54,121 bases of DNA. Origin: Gordonia amarae NBRC 15530. Its GTDB lineage: Bacteria > Actinomycetota > Actinomycetes > Mycobacteriales > Mycobacteriaceae. Position numbers and translations under genes: made by a program. Shown here one piece after another: positions 33,957 to 44,905 of the stretch. The notes beneath the pieces were generated by a model. It was not told the DNA's origin. It did not search any database and was given only the letters and a program-made list of their open reading frames with translations. Location: the NCBI RefSeq assembly GCF_000241345.1, contig NZ_BAED01000022.1:1-54121 (forward strand). Direction: 5' to 3'. How positions within the stretch are numbered: position 1 is the first letter of the stretch; every line of letters begins with the position of its first letter.

Positions 33957-35204
33957 TCAGGAACCGAGGAGGGAGATCTTCTCGGCGCCGGTGAGTGTGC
34001 CGCCGGACACCGTGGACATGATGACCTGGTTGCTGCAGACACCGCGCATGCCGGTGACGGCCTTGCCGTCGCAGGAGAAGGTGATGCCCAGACCCGCGGG
34101 CAGGACAACATCTTTCGCGCCGCGGACGGCGGTGATGATGGTGTCGGGGGTGACGTCACCGGTCAGGCCGGCGGTGGCGCGGATGAGGGCCAGCATGCCC
34201 TGATAGCCGGTGACGGCGTAACCGCTGGTCTCCGTCTTGGGGGAGTATTTGGCCATCACGGCGCGGTACAGCGTGCTCTCGGCGTCGTCGGATTCGGTGT
34301 CGGCGTTGCTGAACACCTTCACCCCTTCGATCCCGGAATTGCCGACGGCCTTGGCCACGTCGGGGGCGACGCAGGTCTGCGGGGTCATGATCTGGGCGTC
34401 GGATCCGAGGGTGCCGAGTGCTTTGAGGACCGAGGTGCACACGGTGGATTCGCCGAGCACGATCACGCCCTGCGGCTTGTGCTTGAGGCCGGCACTGACC
34501 TGGGGGGTGGAGTCGGGTGAGCCGAACGGGATGGACACGATGTTGAAGTCGATACCGGCCGCCTTGAACGCGGGCTTGGCGATCATCTCCAGCGCGCCGA
34601 GGGCGGCGGGGTTCTCCATCGAATAGGCCACGACGGACTTCATCTTCTGCTGGGTGGCGTAGTTCGCCATCGCCAGCGAGGCACTGGCACCGGAGGTCCA
34701 CACGAACGCCTTGTCGCCGGTCGCGTCCTCCATGCCGCCGGCCACCGAGGTGACGTACGGGATTCCGGCGCGGGTGACGATGGGGGCGATCACGCTGGTC
34801 ATGCCGGTATTGGTGACCACGACGGCGTTGACCTTCTGCTCCACCATCTGGTTGGCGCAGTTGCGGGCCGAGGTCGGCTCCTCCTGCTGCTTGCAGGAGA
34901 CCAGTTCGATCGGGCGGCCGGCGATACCGCCGAGGTTCTCGTTCGCATACTTGGTGGCGGCCTCGGCTGCCTCCCTGGTCTCGGGCAGCGACACGGCCTG
35001 TCCGTCCTCGGCACTGATCAGGCCGATCTTGACAGGCGCGCCGGAGGCGGCCTTGCCGGGGAAGGACGCGGAGTCGATGGACGAACTGCTGGTGGCCGCG
35101 TCGTCGTCGCCGTCGTCACCACAGGCGGCGATGGTGGTACACAGCAGGGCGGCCGCAGTCGCGGCGACAATCCGCGACATACGCCGGCGGCGGATTGTGG
35201 TCAT
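33957..35204 (-). CDS. LivK-like ABC transporter substrate-binding lipoprotein
   Basis: A 415-residue type I periplasmic-binding protein. It has a basic N-terminus, a hydrophobic signal ending in IAAC (lipobox), an Asp/Ser-rich linker, and the domain start VKIGLISAEDG. TREAAEAATKYANENLGGIAG is the usual ligand-domain helix. It resembles the binding protein at 38976 along the whole length. The ligand may be an amino acid or, as for several actinobacterial Liv systems, an aromatic, alicyclic or branched carboxylate; the surrounding catabolic genes favour the latter. AAAGGA precedes the ATG. Confidence 0.92.
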   Translation of the reverse strand: MTTIRRRRMSRIVAATAAALLCTTIAACGDDGDDDAATSSSSIDSASFPGKAASGAPVKIGLISAEDGQAVSLPETREAAEAATKYANENLGGIAGRPIELVSCKQQEEPTSARNCANQMVEQKVNAVVVTNTGMTSVIAPIVTRAGIPYVTSVAGGMEDATGDKAFVWTSGASASLAMANYATQQKMKSVVAYSMENPAALGALEMIAKPAFKAAGIDFNIVSIPFGSPDSTPQVSAGLKHKPQGVIVLGESTVCTSVLKALGTLGSDAQIMTPQTCVAPDVAKAVGNSGIEGVKVFSNADTESDDAESTLYRAVMAKYSPKTETSGYAVTGYQGMLALIRATAGLTGDVTPDTIITAVRGAKDVVLPAGLGITFSCDGKAVTGMRGVCSNQVIMSTVSGGTLTGAEKISLLGS

Positions 35205-35345
35205 GGGGTGGTCCTTTCGGGGGATGCTGGATCGAGCGAAATCTGAAGGGGACGAAATGATTCCGGAACCGATGGAAGTGCCGTACGCGTGCGGCGGTGG
35301 GCTCGGCCCGGGATGGCTGGGCCGGGCAGGAATGCTCCTGGTTCT

Positions 35346-36098
35346 CTAGAGCGCTTCGGCGATCTTGACGGGGTCGTGGTCGTACGAACCTCCGAGGTAG
35401 GCCTGTTCGATGAGTTCGGGTGCACCACGCAGCTTTTCGGCGGCATCGTGCAGGACGTTGTCCCCGTGCCGCAGCACCAGCGCAGTGTCGGCGATCTCCA
35501 GCACCAGCGCCACATGCTGTTCGACGATGATCACCGCGGTGTCCGAGTCGTCGGCCACCTGCCGCATCACCGGCAGTAGCCGTTCGACGATCACCGGTGC
35601 CAGACCCATGCTCAGCTCATCCACCACAAGCACTTTCGGATGCTGGGCCAGTGCCCGGCCGATGGCGAGCATCTGCTGCTCGCCGCCGGACAGGGCACCG
35701 GCGTTGACCCGTAACCGTTCCCCGAGACGCGGGAAGTAGTCGAGAACCCTGTCACGTTCGGCGGTCCACCCGCGCCGCGACGGAACCGCCAGGCGCAGAT
35801 TCTCCTCCACCGTCAGGGTGGTGAACAACTCCCGGTTGTCGGGGACCAGCGCCAGGCCGGCTTTCGCGGTGGCCCGCGCCTGGCCGGATTTGAGCGTGGT
35901 CCCGGCCACCTCGACCGACCCGCCGAGGCTCGGCAGCAAGCCGGCCAGGGTGAGCAGTGCGGTGGTCTTGCCCGCGCCGTTCGGACCGAGCAGGGCGAGG
36001 ATCTCACCGGCGGCGAGGTCGAAGCTCAGATCGCGCACCACCGGGCGCCCATTGGAGTAGCCTGCCGCGAGTTCGCGGCAGGACAGCACGTTGCTCAT
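35346..36098 (-). CDS. LivF-like ABC transporter ATP-binding protein
   Basis: A 250-residue ABC ATPase. Walker A GPNGAGKTT is near 43, the signature LSGGEQQML near 136, and Walker B VLVVDELSMGL near 158, which is the LivF pattern. It overlaps the stop of the fused permease/LivG gene by 4 bp (ATGA). It should pair with the LivG domain of the fusion to drive import. The 141-bp gap to the binding protein at 35204 shows only a weak inverted repeat. Confidence 0.94.
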   Translation of the reverse strand: MSNVLSCRELAAGYSNGRPVVRDLSFDLAAGEILALLGPNGAGKTTALLTLAGLLPSLGGSVEVAGTTLKSGQARATAKAGLALVPDNRELFTTLTVEENLRLAVPSRRGWTAERDRVLDYFPRLGERLRVNAGALSGGEQQMLAIGRALAQHPKVLVVDELSMGLAPVIVERLLPVMRQVADDSDTAVIIVEQHVALVLEIADTALVLRHGDNVLHDAAEKLRGAPELIEQAYLGGSYDHDPVKIAEAL

Positions 36099-38893
36099 GC
36101 CGGCACTTCCTGTCCACTGTGCGCCGACCCCAGGTAGGCGCGGGTGACGTCGGGATTGTTGCGGACCTCGGCCGGGGTTCCGATCGCGATACGTTTACCG
36201 AGGTCGAGGACGACGATGCGGTCGCACACGTCCAGCACCAGGTCCATGTCGTGGTCGACCATGATGATCGTGGTGCCCGCATCCCGGATCGCCTTGAGCC
36301 GCAACCCGAGCCAGGCACTTTCGGTGCTGTCCAGGCCGGCGGCCGGTTCGTCGAGGAGCACCACGCGCGGCCTTCCGGCCAGGGCGCGGGCCACCGAGAC
36401 GAGTTGCCGCTGCCCCTGTGACAGTTCACGGACGGGTCGTTCGGTCACCTTGTCCAGGTGCAGCACCTCGAACAGCTGCGCCATCTGCGCGTCATCGAGT
36501 GGGGGATTGCCCGCCCCACGGCCGAGCGACGCCGTGGTGCCCACCATGACGTTCTCCCGCACCGACAGGTCCTCGTACAGGTCGATGCCCTGGAAGGTGC
36601 GCCCGAGTCCGGCGCGGCTGCGCTGGTGGGCGTGCCTGCCGTCGAGGGATTCGCCGGCGAGGGCGACACTACCCTCGGCGTCCGCGAATCCGCTGATGGC
36701 GTCGATGAAGGTGGTCTTGCCCGCGCCGTTCGGGCCGATGAGACCGATGATCTCGCCTTCGGTCACCTCGAAGCTCACGTCGTCGAGGGCGGTGACACCG
36801 CCGTACCGGACACCGATCCCCTTGGCGGCCAGCACGACTTCGCCGGCCGACCGGTCCACCGTGGTGTCCGGGAGTAGTCCGGGAGTTCCCGTGATGTCGT
36901 CCGGGGTGAGCGAGGCGTGCAGTCCTTCGTCCTCGGCTGCCGCTCCTGTTTCCTTGGCGCCGAACCGTTCCCGAAGCTGATCGATCCGCTTGAGGATGTC
37001 GGCCATGATGCCCTCGGGCTGGGCCACGATGGTGACCACCAGCAAGATGCCCAGCGCGACAGAGTAGTACTCGCCGACGTTGGCGACCCGGTCGAGTACG
37101 ACGAACATGATGCCGCCCGAACCCATGATGCCGGCGAGCATCGAACCCGACACGCAGGTGATGCCGGCGAGGTAGCAGATGGCGAACACCGCGATACCGC
37201 CGACCGCGGTGAACGCCTCGGGTACCGCCATCGTCTGCTGATAGGCCATCAGCGAGCCGCCGATACCGGAGATGAACGCGCCGATCGCGAACGCGGTCAA
37301 CTTGATACGTGAGACGTTGATGCCGGAGGCGGCCGCCGAACGTTCGTTGGCGCGCACCGCGAGCATCGACGCACCCAGTCGGCTGGTGCGTAGCTTGACC
37401 ACACCGAGGGCGATGATGACCAGGATTGCCAGGCAGGCGATTCCGAAGGAGATGCGCGGATAGTTCTCGCCCGCACCGATACCCAGGTCGATCCCGAACA
37501 ACGACGGGTCCTTGATGTGGGCGCCGTCGATACCGCCGTTGTACTCGTTGTTGCGGAACCAGAACGCCTCCAGGAAAACCGCGAGGCCGAGCGTGACCAC
37601 GGCGACCGGCAATCCGCGGATCCGCAGCGCGGGAAGTCCGACCACCACACCCACCACGGTGGCCACCAGGGCGGCGAGGATCGGGGCGATGGGGAACGGG
37701 ATACCCATGTCGACGGTGAACCGGCTCAGCATGAACGCGCCGACACCGCCGAGGGTCAACTGTGCCAGCGAGATCTGGCCGGCGAAGCCGGTCACCACCA
37801 CCTGCGAGAGGGCGACGATGGCGAGTGTGAAGGTCATGATGATCGCGCCGCGGTAGCTGCCGGTGGTCACCAGCATCGCGATGAGGGCGATCAGCGTCCA
37901 GACGGTGCCGGTGATCAGCAGGTTCTTGGGTCGCGGTGCCGCGCCGAGAGTGCTCTGCACGAGAGTTCCGCGGGTGGGCAGCGGTTTGCCCCGCATCACG
38001 AGGAAGACGAGGATCAGCAGCAGCGGAATGAGTTCGGCCATACCGGATTGCGGCATCCAGTCGAGGGTTGACTGCAGGTGCGTCATCTCCGACTGCAGCA
38101 TGCCGATCGCCAGGCCCGCCGAGACGGCCGGGCCGATGGCGCTGAAGTTGCCCACCAGCGCCGCGGCGAGCGCGGGGACGATGAACAGGGTGTACGAGAC
38201 CGGGATGAGCGGCACGATCGGTGCGATCAGGATGCCCGACAGCCCCGCGATCATCGTTGACAGCGCCCAGTTGGCGTACGCGATGCGTTCGGGTGACAGG
38301 CCGGTGACCAGTGCTCCCGTCTCGGTTTCGGCGGCGGCGCGGGTGGCCAGACCGAACCGGGTGAGCCGGAACGCGGCAATCAGCGCGACGGTCAGCGCGA
38401 CGATGATCGCGGCAAACCACAGTCGGTCCTGCGGGATCCGCAGATCGCCGAACTCGACGACGTCCGAGGGCAGGATCGCCTCCACCGATACGGGATTGGT
38501 GCCGACGCGGGCGGCCAGCAGCGACTGGACGGCCAGCATCAACGCCACCGATGCGACGGCCTTGGCGGTGGCCGGCGCGTTGCGCAGCAGCCGGAACAGC
38601 GCGAAGTACAGGAATGCGCCGAGGGCGGCGGCGATCGCCAGGGCGATCAGCATGGCCGGGAACAATCCGAGGTCGCCGCCGAGGTCGATGGTCTTGGGTA
38701 GTCCCGGAATGGGGATGAGCAGTTCGCCCTGGCGCAGGAACGCGAACGTGTAGGCGATGTACAGGGCGATCGCGCCGGTGGCGAAGTTCACCACCCCGGA
38801 ACTGCGGTAGGTCATGACCAGCGCGAGGGCCAGTGCCGCGTACACGGCACCGTTGCCCAGGCCCAGCAACAAGAACTGGAAGTCTTGTGTCAT
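36095..38893 (-). CDS. Fused LivH-LivM-LivG: two permeases plus ATPase in one chain
   Basis: A 932-residue polytopic protein. Residues about 1-290 form a LivH-type permease (FLLLGLGNGAVYAALALALV start), about 320-650 a LivM-type permease (GLPALRIRGLPVAVVTLGLA), and, after a charged linker, about 690-930 a LivG ATPase with Walker A GPNGAGKTT (about 723), the signature LSQGQRQLV (about 826) and Walker B VVLLDEPAAGLD (about 849). These are usually three genes. No frameshift or internal stop separates the domains. The start is ATG MTQDFQF; upstream in-frame codons lack support. It is transcribed leftwards with LivF. Confidence 0.93.
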   Translation of the reverse strand: MTQDFQFLLLGLGNGAVYAALALALVMTYRSSGVVNFATGAIALYIAYTFAFLRQGELLIPIPGLPKTIDLGGDLGLFPAMLIALAIAAALGAFLYFALFRLLRNAPATAKAVASVALMLAVQSLLAARVGTNPVSVEAILPSDVVEFGDLRIPQDRLWFAAIIVALTVALIAAFRLTRFGLATRAAAETETGALVTGLSPERIAYANWALSTMIAGLSGILIAPIVPLIPVSYTLFIVPALAAALVGNFSAIGPAVSAGLAIGMLQSEMTHLQSTLDWMPQSGMAELIPLLLILVFLVMRGKPLPTRGTLVQSTLGAAPRPKNLLITGTVWTLIALIAMLVTTGSYRGAIIMTFTLAIVALSQVVVTGFAGQISLAQLTLGGVGAFMLSRFTVDMGIPFPIAPILAALVATVVGVVVGLPALRIRGLPVAVVTLGLAVFLEAFWFRNNEYNGGIDGAHIKDPSLFGIDLGIGAGENYPRISFGIACLAILVIIALGVVKLRTSRLGASMLAVRANERSAAASGINVSRIKLTAFAIGAFISGIGGSLMAYQQTMAVPEAFTAVGGIAVFAICYLAGITCVSGSMLAGIMGSGGIMFVVLDRVANVGEYYSVALGILLVVTIVAQPEGIMADILKRIDQLRERFGAKETGAAAEDEGLHASLTPDDITGTPGLLPDTTVDRSAGEVVLAAKGIGVRYGGVTALDDVSFEVTEGEIIGLIGPNGAGKTTFIDAISGFADAEGSVALAGESLDGRHAHQRSRAGLGRTFQGIDLYEDLSVRENVMVGTTASLGRGAGNPPLDDAQMAQLFEVLHLDKVTERPVRELSQGQRQLVSVARALAGRPRVVLLDEPAAGLDSTESAWLGLRLKAIRDAGTTIIMVDHDMDLVLDVCDRIVVLDLGKRIAIGTPAEVRNNPDVTRAYLGSAHSGQEVPA

Positions 38894-38937
38894 CGTGAAA
38901 AGCCTTTGATCTCGTTCGTGGAACTTGGCGAGGTCGT

Positions 38938-38967
38938 GGCGGCCCGCGGCGATCACCGCGGGCCGCC
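38938..38967. terminator. Hairpin downstream of the second binding-protein gene
   Basis: GGCGGCCCGCGG and CCGCGGGCCGCC are perfect 12-bp arms around a CGATCA loop. It starts 9 bp beyond the stop of the binding protein (minus strand) and precedes the fused permease gene. It could attenuate transcription, giving more binding protein than permease. Confidence 0.6.
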
Positions 38968-38975
38968 GACCGTGA

Positions 38976-40229
38976 CTACTTGGGTGCGACCTTGCCGTCG
39001 ACGAGCTTGCCGTCCTCCATCACGGCGAGGATGGAACCCTTGCTGCACACCGACTTCAGCATCGGATTGGCGGTGCCGTCGCAGGTGAAGGTCAGGCCAC
39101 CGCCCGCGGGCAGCACCACGTTCTTGGCCGACCTGATGGCCGTGGCCACCGCCGCGGGCGAGGTGTCGTCGCCGAGTCCGGTGGTGGCGCGGACCAGTCC
39201 GAGGACGCCCTGGTAGCCGACGTAGGCATAGCCGGAGGTGTCGGTGCCGGGACGGTACTTGTCGACGACGGCGTGGTACAGGCGTGCTTCCTCATCGTCG
39301 CCGGTGGTCTGGGCGGCGCTGAAGATCTTGGTGTCGTTGATGCTGTCACCGACGGCGGAGACCACGTTCGGGGTGGCGCAGGCCTGGATTCCCATCTTCT
39401 CGCCCTTGTACCCGATGGTGCCGAGCGCCTTGAGAGTGGAAGTGCAGGAAGTGGTTTCGCCGACGACCAGCACGGCCTCCGGATTGTCCTTGATGCCCGC
39501 GCTCACCTGCGGGGTGGCGTCCGGGGTGCCCGGCGGGATGGCGACGATGTTCAGCTTCACGCCCGCGGCCTGGAAATAGGCGTTGCCCATCATCTTCAGG
39601 CCGTTGACCGCGGCCGGCACATCGATCGTGAAGGCGGACACGCTCTTGTAGCCTTTGCCCTTCGCGTACGCCGCCATCGACTCCAGGGCCGACGGGAACC
39701 CGCCGCTCCACATGAAGGCGTAGGGGTTGGCCAGTTCCTGGGTGCTCTGGCCGGCGGTCGCCACGTACGGGATCTTGGCGCCCGAGATGATCGGCACCAT
39801 CACGTCACCGAGGCCGGTGGTGGTGATGACCACGGCCGACACCTTCTGCTCCACCATGCGGTTGGCGCAGTCGCGGGCCGACGTGGGTTCCTCGGCCTGC
39901 TTGCAGACCACCAGTTCGATCTTGTGGCCGCCCATGCCGCCCAGATTCTCGTTGGCGTACTGGGCGGCGGCCTCGGCGGCTTCGCGGTTCTCGGGGGCCG
40001 AGATCGCCGATCCGCCTTCGTTGTTGATCAGGCCGATCTTGATGGTGCTGCCCGTGGCGGCCTTGCCGGGGAAGGCGCCGTCGGGGGCGGAGACGGTGGT
40101 GCCGGCGTCGTCGCCGCTGTCGTCGTCACCACACGCGGCGAGCGTGGGCACGGCGAGCAGCACCGATGCCGCCAGCAGGGTTGCGGCACGCAGCGAGGTC
40201 GTGCCGCGGGGACGCCGGAGGGTCTTCAT
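38976..40229 (-). CDS. LivK-like ABC transporter substrate-binding lipoprotein (paralogue)
   Basis: A 417-residue binding protein with a Lys/Arg-rich N-terminus, a hydrophobic signal ending TLAAC, an Asp-rich linker, then IKIGLINNEGG. It keeps the shared blocks REAAEAAAQYANENLGGM, EEPTSARDCANRMVEQKV and TPQVSAGIK found in the 33957 gene, so the two arose by duplication. GAGGAG precedes ATG 40229; a longer upstream frame is not supported. It is the first gene of the leftward importer unit, with a 256-bp divergent region before the NMO-like gene. Confidence 0.93.
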   Translation of the reverse strand: MKTLRRPRGTTSLRAATLLAASVLLAVPTLAACGDDDSGDDAGTTVSAPDGAFPGKAATGSTIKIGLINNEGGSAISAPENREAAEAAAQYANENLGGMGGHKIELVVCKQAEEPTSARDCANRMVEQKVSAVVITTTGLGDVMVPIISGAKIPYVATAGQSTQELANPYAFMWSGGFPSALESMAAYAKGKGYKSVSAFTIDVPAAVNGLKMMGNAYFQAAGVKLNIVAIPPGTPDATPQVSAGIKDNPEAVLVVGETTSCTSTLKALGTIGYKGEKMGIQACATPNVVSAVGDSINDTKIFSAAQTTGDDEEARLYHAVVDKYRPGTDTSGYAYVGYQGVLGLVRATTGLGDDTSPAAVATAIRSAKNVVLPAGGGLTFTCDGTANPMLKSVCSKGSILAVMEDGKLVDGKVAPK

Positions 40230-42284
<2,055 letters not shown>

Positions 42285-42314
42285 CGCTGCGGGAACTACG
42301 GGAGAACACTGCTT

Positions 42315-44579
42315 GTGAGTATCGAAAGCCCGGCCGCCACCACCGTGCCGGCCGAATGCCCCGCCGACACCGTTGTGCCCGCGCAAGGAGGGGCCGATTG
42401 GCGTGAGCGGCTCACCGCGCTGCTGGCCGACTACCGGGCCCGGCCCCGGCCCGTCACGTCGAAGGACCGGTGGCAGGCCGCCCTCGATTGGCAGTCCGAA
42501 CTCGTCGACGCAGGTCTGGCCGCACCCTCCTGGCCGCGGTCGGTGGGCGGGATGGAACTGCCGCTGGCCGACCAACTCGACTACTACCGGATGATGACCG
42601 CGGCCGGGGTGCCGCGGCATCCGTTCACGATGTCGTTCATCGTCGCCCCGACCCTGATCGTGCACGGCACCGACGCCCAGCGGCACCGTTTCCTCGAACC
42701 GCTCCTGCGCGGTAAAGAGGGCTGGTGCCAAGGGTTCTCCGAGCCCGGAGCCGGTAGTGACATCGCCTCGCTGAGCACCCGCGCCGTCCGGGACGGAGAC
42801 GTGTACCGGGTGACCGGCCAGAAGATCTGGACGACGCTGGCGCACAAGGCCGACTGGATCTTCGCGCTGGTGCGGACCGGCCCCGCCGGGCGGTCCACCT
42901 CGGGCATCACCTACCTGCTCATCGACATGCGCACCCCGGGTATCGAGGTGCGGCCACTGCGCGACATCGCCGGCGGACATCACTTCGCCGAGGTCTTCTT
43001 CGACGACGTCGAGGTGCCGGTCGCCAACCGGGTCGGCGAGGAAGGAGAAGGCTGGGCCATCATGCGCACCTCGCTCGGGCATGAGCGGGCCACCGCGGCG
43101 CTGGCCGACGAGTTCAAATACCGCAAGACCGTCGACCAGGTGTTCGCGCAGGCCGACAAGCAGGGCTACCGCGACGATCCACACGTCCTGCAGGAACTCG
43201 CCCGGCTGGAAACCGATGTGCGCACGATCGTCTCCAACAGCGCACGCGCGCTGGACGCCGCTCTGCGGCAAGAGGATCCGATGGGAGTATCGTCGATCAA
43301 CCGGCTCGTCAAGTCGGAGTTCGAACAGCGTCTGCAACGTCTGGCACTGCGGCTCGGCGGTTCCGGTGCCATGCTGGGCAGCCGATCCGAGGGCGCCGTC
43401 GACGGCGGCCGCTGGACCTACGGGTACCTGATGTCACGCGCGGCCACCATCGGGGCGGGCACCGCCGAGATCCAGCGCAACACTATCGCCGAATCGGTGC
43501 TGGGGTTGCCGTCGCACCGGGGTGAGGGCCGCCGCAAACCGCTGGTACCCCCGGGGACCCCGCTGACCGCGCCGTCCGACGACGAGGCAGCGGTTCGCGA
43601 GGCCGTCGCCGCGATCGTGTCCGCTCACGTCGACCCGCACCGGATCATCGCCGGCGAAGCGGTGTCCGCTGAGCTCTGGAATAGTCTGGTGGACTTCGGT
43701 CTTCCCGGTCTGTGCGCCGACGAAGCCGTCGGTGGGGGCGGGGCGCGGCTGCGGCTCCTGTGTGCCGCGATCGAGCAGGCCGCGTTCGGTCTGGCCCCCG
43801 GCGGACTGATCGATGCCGCCACCGCACTCGCCCTGGTGCCCGCCGGCGATCATGCGCGGCGGATCGTCGGCGGCGCGAAGGTCGCGGTGGTCGTGGGGCT
43901 CGATGACACGGGCTGGGTCCTCGACTCCCGAGCCCCCACGCTGTCCGATGGCGTTCTCACCGGGACCGTCGAACGGGTCCGCGGTGCAGGTGACGCCGAA
44001 CTCTTCGTGGTGATCACCGGTGCCGCTTCGGTAGTCGTGCTCGACGCGGACCGGGCGACGGTGACCGCGCAGGAGGCCCTCGACCTGACCGGCACCTCCG
44101 GCACCGTCTCGTTCGATGCGGTGCCTGCCACCGCCATTCCCGCCGATATCGCGGCAGCGCAACGACTGTGGCGTCTACTGCTCGCGACGGATGCTGTCGG
44201 GGTCGCGAGCCGGGCGCTGGCGCTGGCTGTCGACTGGGCCGGGCAGCGCGAGCAGTTCGGCCGGCAGATCGGTTCGTTCCAGGCCGTCTCGCACCGCTGC
44301 GCCGACATGCTGGTCGATGCCGAAAGCGCCCGCAACCAGGTGCTCTCGGCCGCCGACACCTTCGATGATCTGTCCGTGGATCTGGCCGCCGCCCAAGCAG
44401 TCTCGGCCGCGGTCCGCAACGCCGAGGCCTGCATCCAGGTGCACGGCGGCATCGGCTTCACCTGGGAGCACCCCGCGCACCTGCTGCTGCGCCGGGCGTT
44501 GACCGACGAGGCATCCTGCGCCCGGACCGAACACCTTCGCGACACCGCAGCCGCCCGCATCTTCGACCGGCTCGGCTGA
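42315..44579 (+). CDS. Double-length fused acyl-CoA dehydrogenase (FadE34-like architecture)
   Basis: A 754-residue protein made of two acyl-CoA dehydrogenase units. The N-terminal unit (about 30-405) has SEPGAGSDIASLST, TGQKIWTTLAHKADW, the SLGHERAT glutamate and GTAEIQRNTIAESVLGLP. The C-terminal unit (about 415-754) is of the short partner type with QREQFGRQIGSFQAVSH and VHGGIGFTWEHPAHLLL. It thus joins in one chain the catalytic and partner subunits that are separate at 25486 and 23556. M. tuberculosis FadE34, acting on steroid side chains, has a comparable layout; orthology is not claimed. GTG start, GGAGAA upstream. Confidence 0.92.
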   Translation: MSIESPAATTVPAECPADTVVPAQGGADWRERLTALLADYRARPRPVTSKDRWQAALDWQSELVDAGLAAPSWPRSVGGMELPLADQLDYYRMMTAAGVPRHPFTMSFIVAPTLIVHGTDAQRHRFLEPLLRGKEGWCQGFSEPGAGSDIASLSTRAVRDGDVYRVTGQKIWTTLAHKADWIFALVRTGPAGRSTSGITYLLIDMRTPGIEVRPLRDIAGGHHFAEVFFDDVEVPVANRVGEEGEGWAIMRTSLGHERATAALADEFKYRKTVDQVFAQADKQGYRDDPHVLQELARLETDVRTIVSNSARALDAALRQEDPMGVSSINRLVKSEFEQRLQRLALRLGGSGAMLGSRSEGAVDGGRWTYGYLMSRAATIGAGTAEIQRNTIAESVLGLPSHRGEGRRKPLVPPGTPLTAPSDDEAAVREAVAAIVSAHVDPHRIIAGEAVSAELWNSLVDFGLPGLCADEAVGGGGARLRLLCAAIEQAAFGLAPGGLIDAATALALVPAGDHARRIVGGAKVAVVVGLDDTGWVLDSRAPTLSDGVLTGTVERVRGAGDAELFVVITGAASVVVLDADRATVTAQEALDLTGTSGTVSFDAVPATAIPADIAAAQRLWRLLLATDAVGVASRALALAVDWAGQREQFGRQIGSFQAVSHRCADMLVDAESARNQVLSAADTFDDLSVDLAAAQAVSAAVRNAEACIQVHGGIGFTWEHPAHLLLRRALTDEASCARTEHLRDTAAARIFDRLG

Positions 44580-44594
44580 AGCTCGTTGGGAGCC

Positions 44595-44903
44595 GCATCT
44601 CGCCGGACCCTTCGAGACGCGTCGGCTCGCAAGCTCGCGCGACGCCCTCAGGGATCAAGAAGGCCGGTCGATGTTCGCTTGCGACCAAACATCTTGGTCT
44701 CTGAGGCCGATGCGACGAGGGACGGGGGTACCTCTCTTGGTGCCTGAGGCCGATGCGACGAGGGACGGGGGTACCCGTCTTGATCCCTGAGGCCGATGCG
44801 ACGAAGGATAGGGGTACCCATCTTGATCCCTGAGGCCGATGCGACGAAGGAGCGAGGGTCACGAAGGGTCCGGCGACCCTTCGTGCCTGACGCCACCACT
44901 TCG
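44595..44903. repeat. Family 2 palindromic repeat with 43-bp tandem array
   Basis: CCGGACCCTTCG (44603-44614) pairs with CGAAGGGTCCGG (44862-44873), with CTCAGGGATCAAGAAG near 44649. Inside, four units begin with CTGAGGCCGATGCGACGA at 44701, 44744, 44787 and 44830, a 43-bp period. The right flank carries GACGCCACCACTTCG, the inverse of the flank at 33.67 kb. It fills the 326-bp convergent gap between the double dehydrogenase and the P450; no other feature was seen there. Confidence 0.87.
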
Positions 44904-44905
44904 AC

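Noticed and set aside
44701..44872. Possible CRISPR array
   Set aside because: The 43-bp units are contiguous with no unique spacers, lie within a palindromic element, and no cas gene is present.
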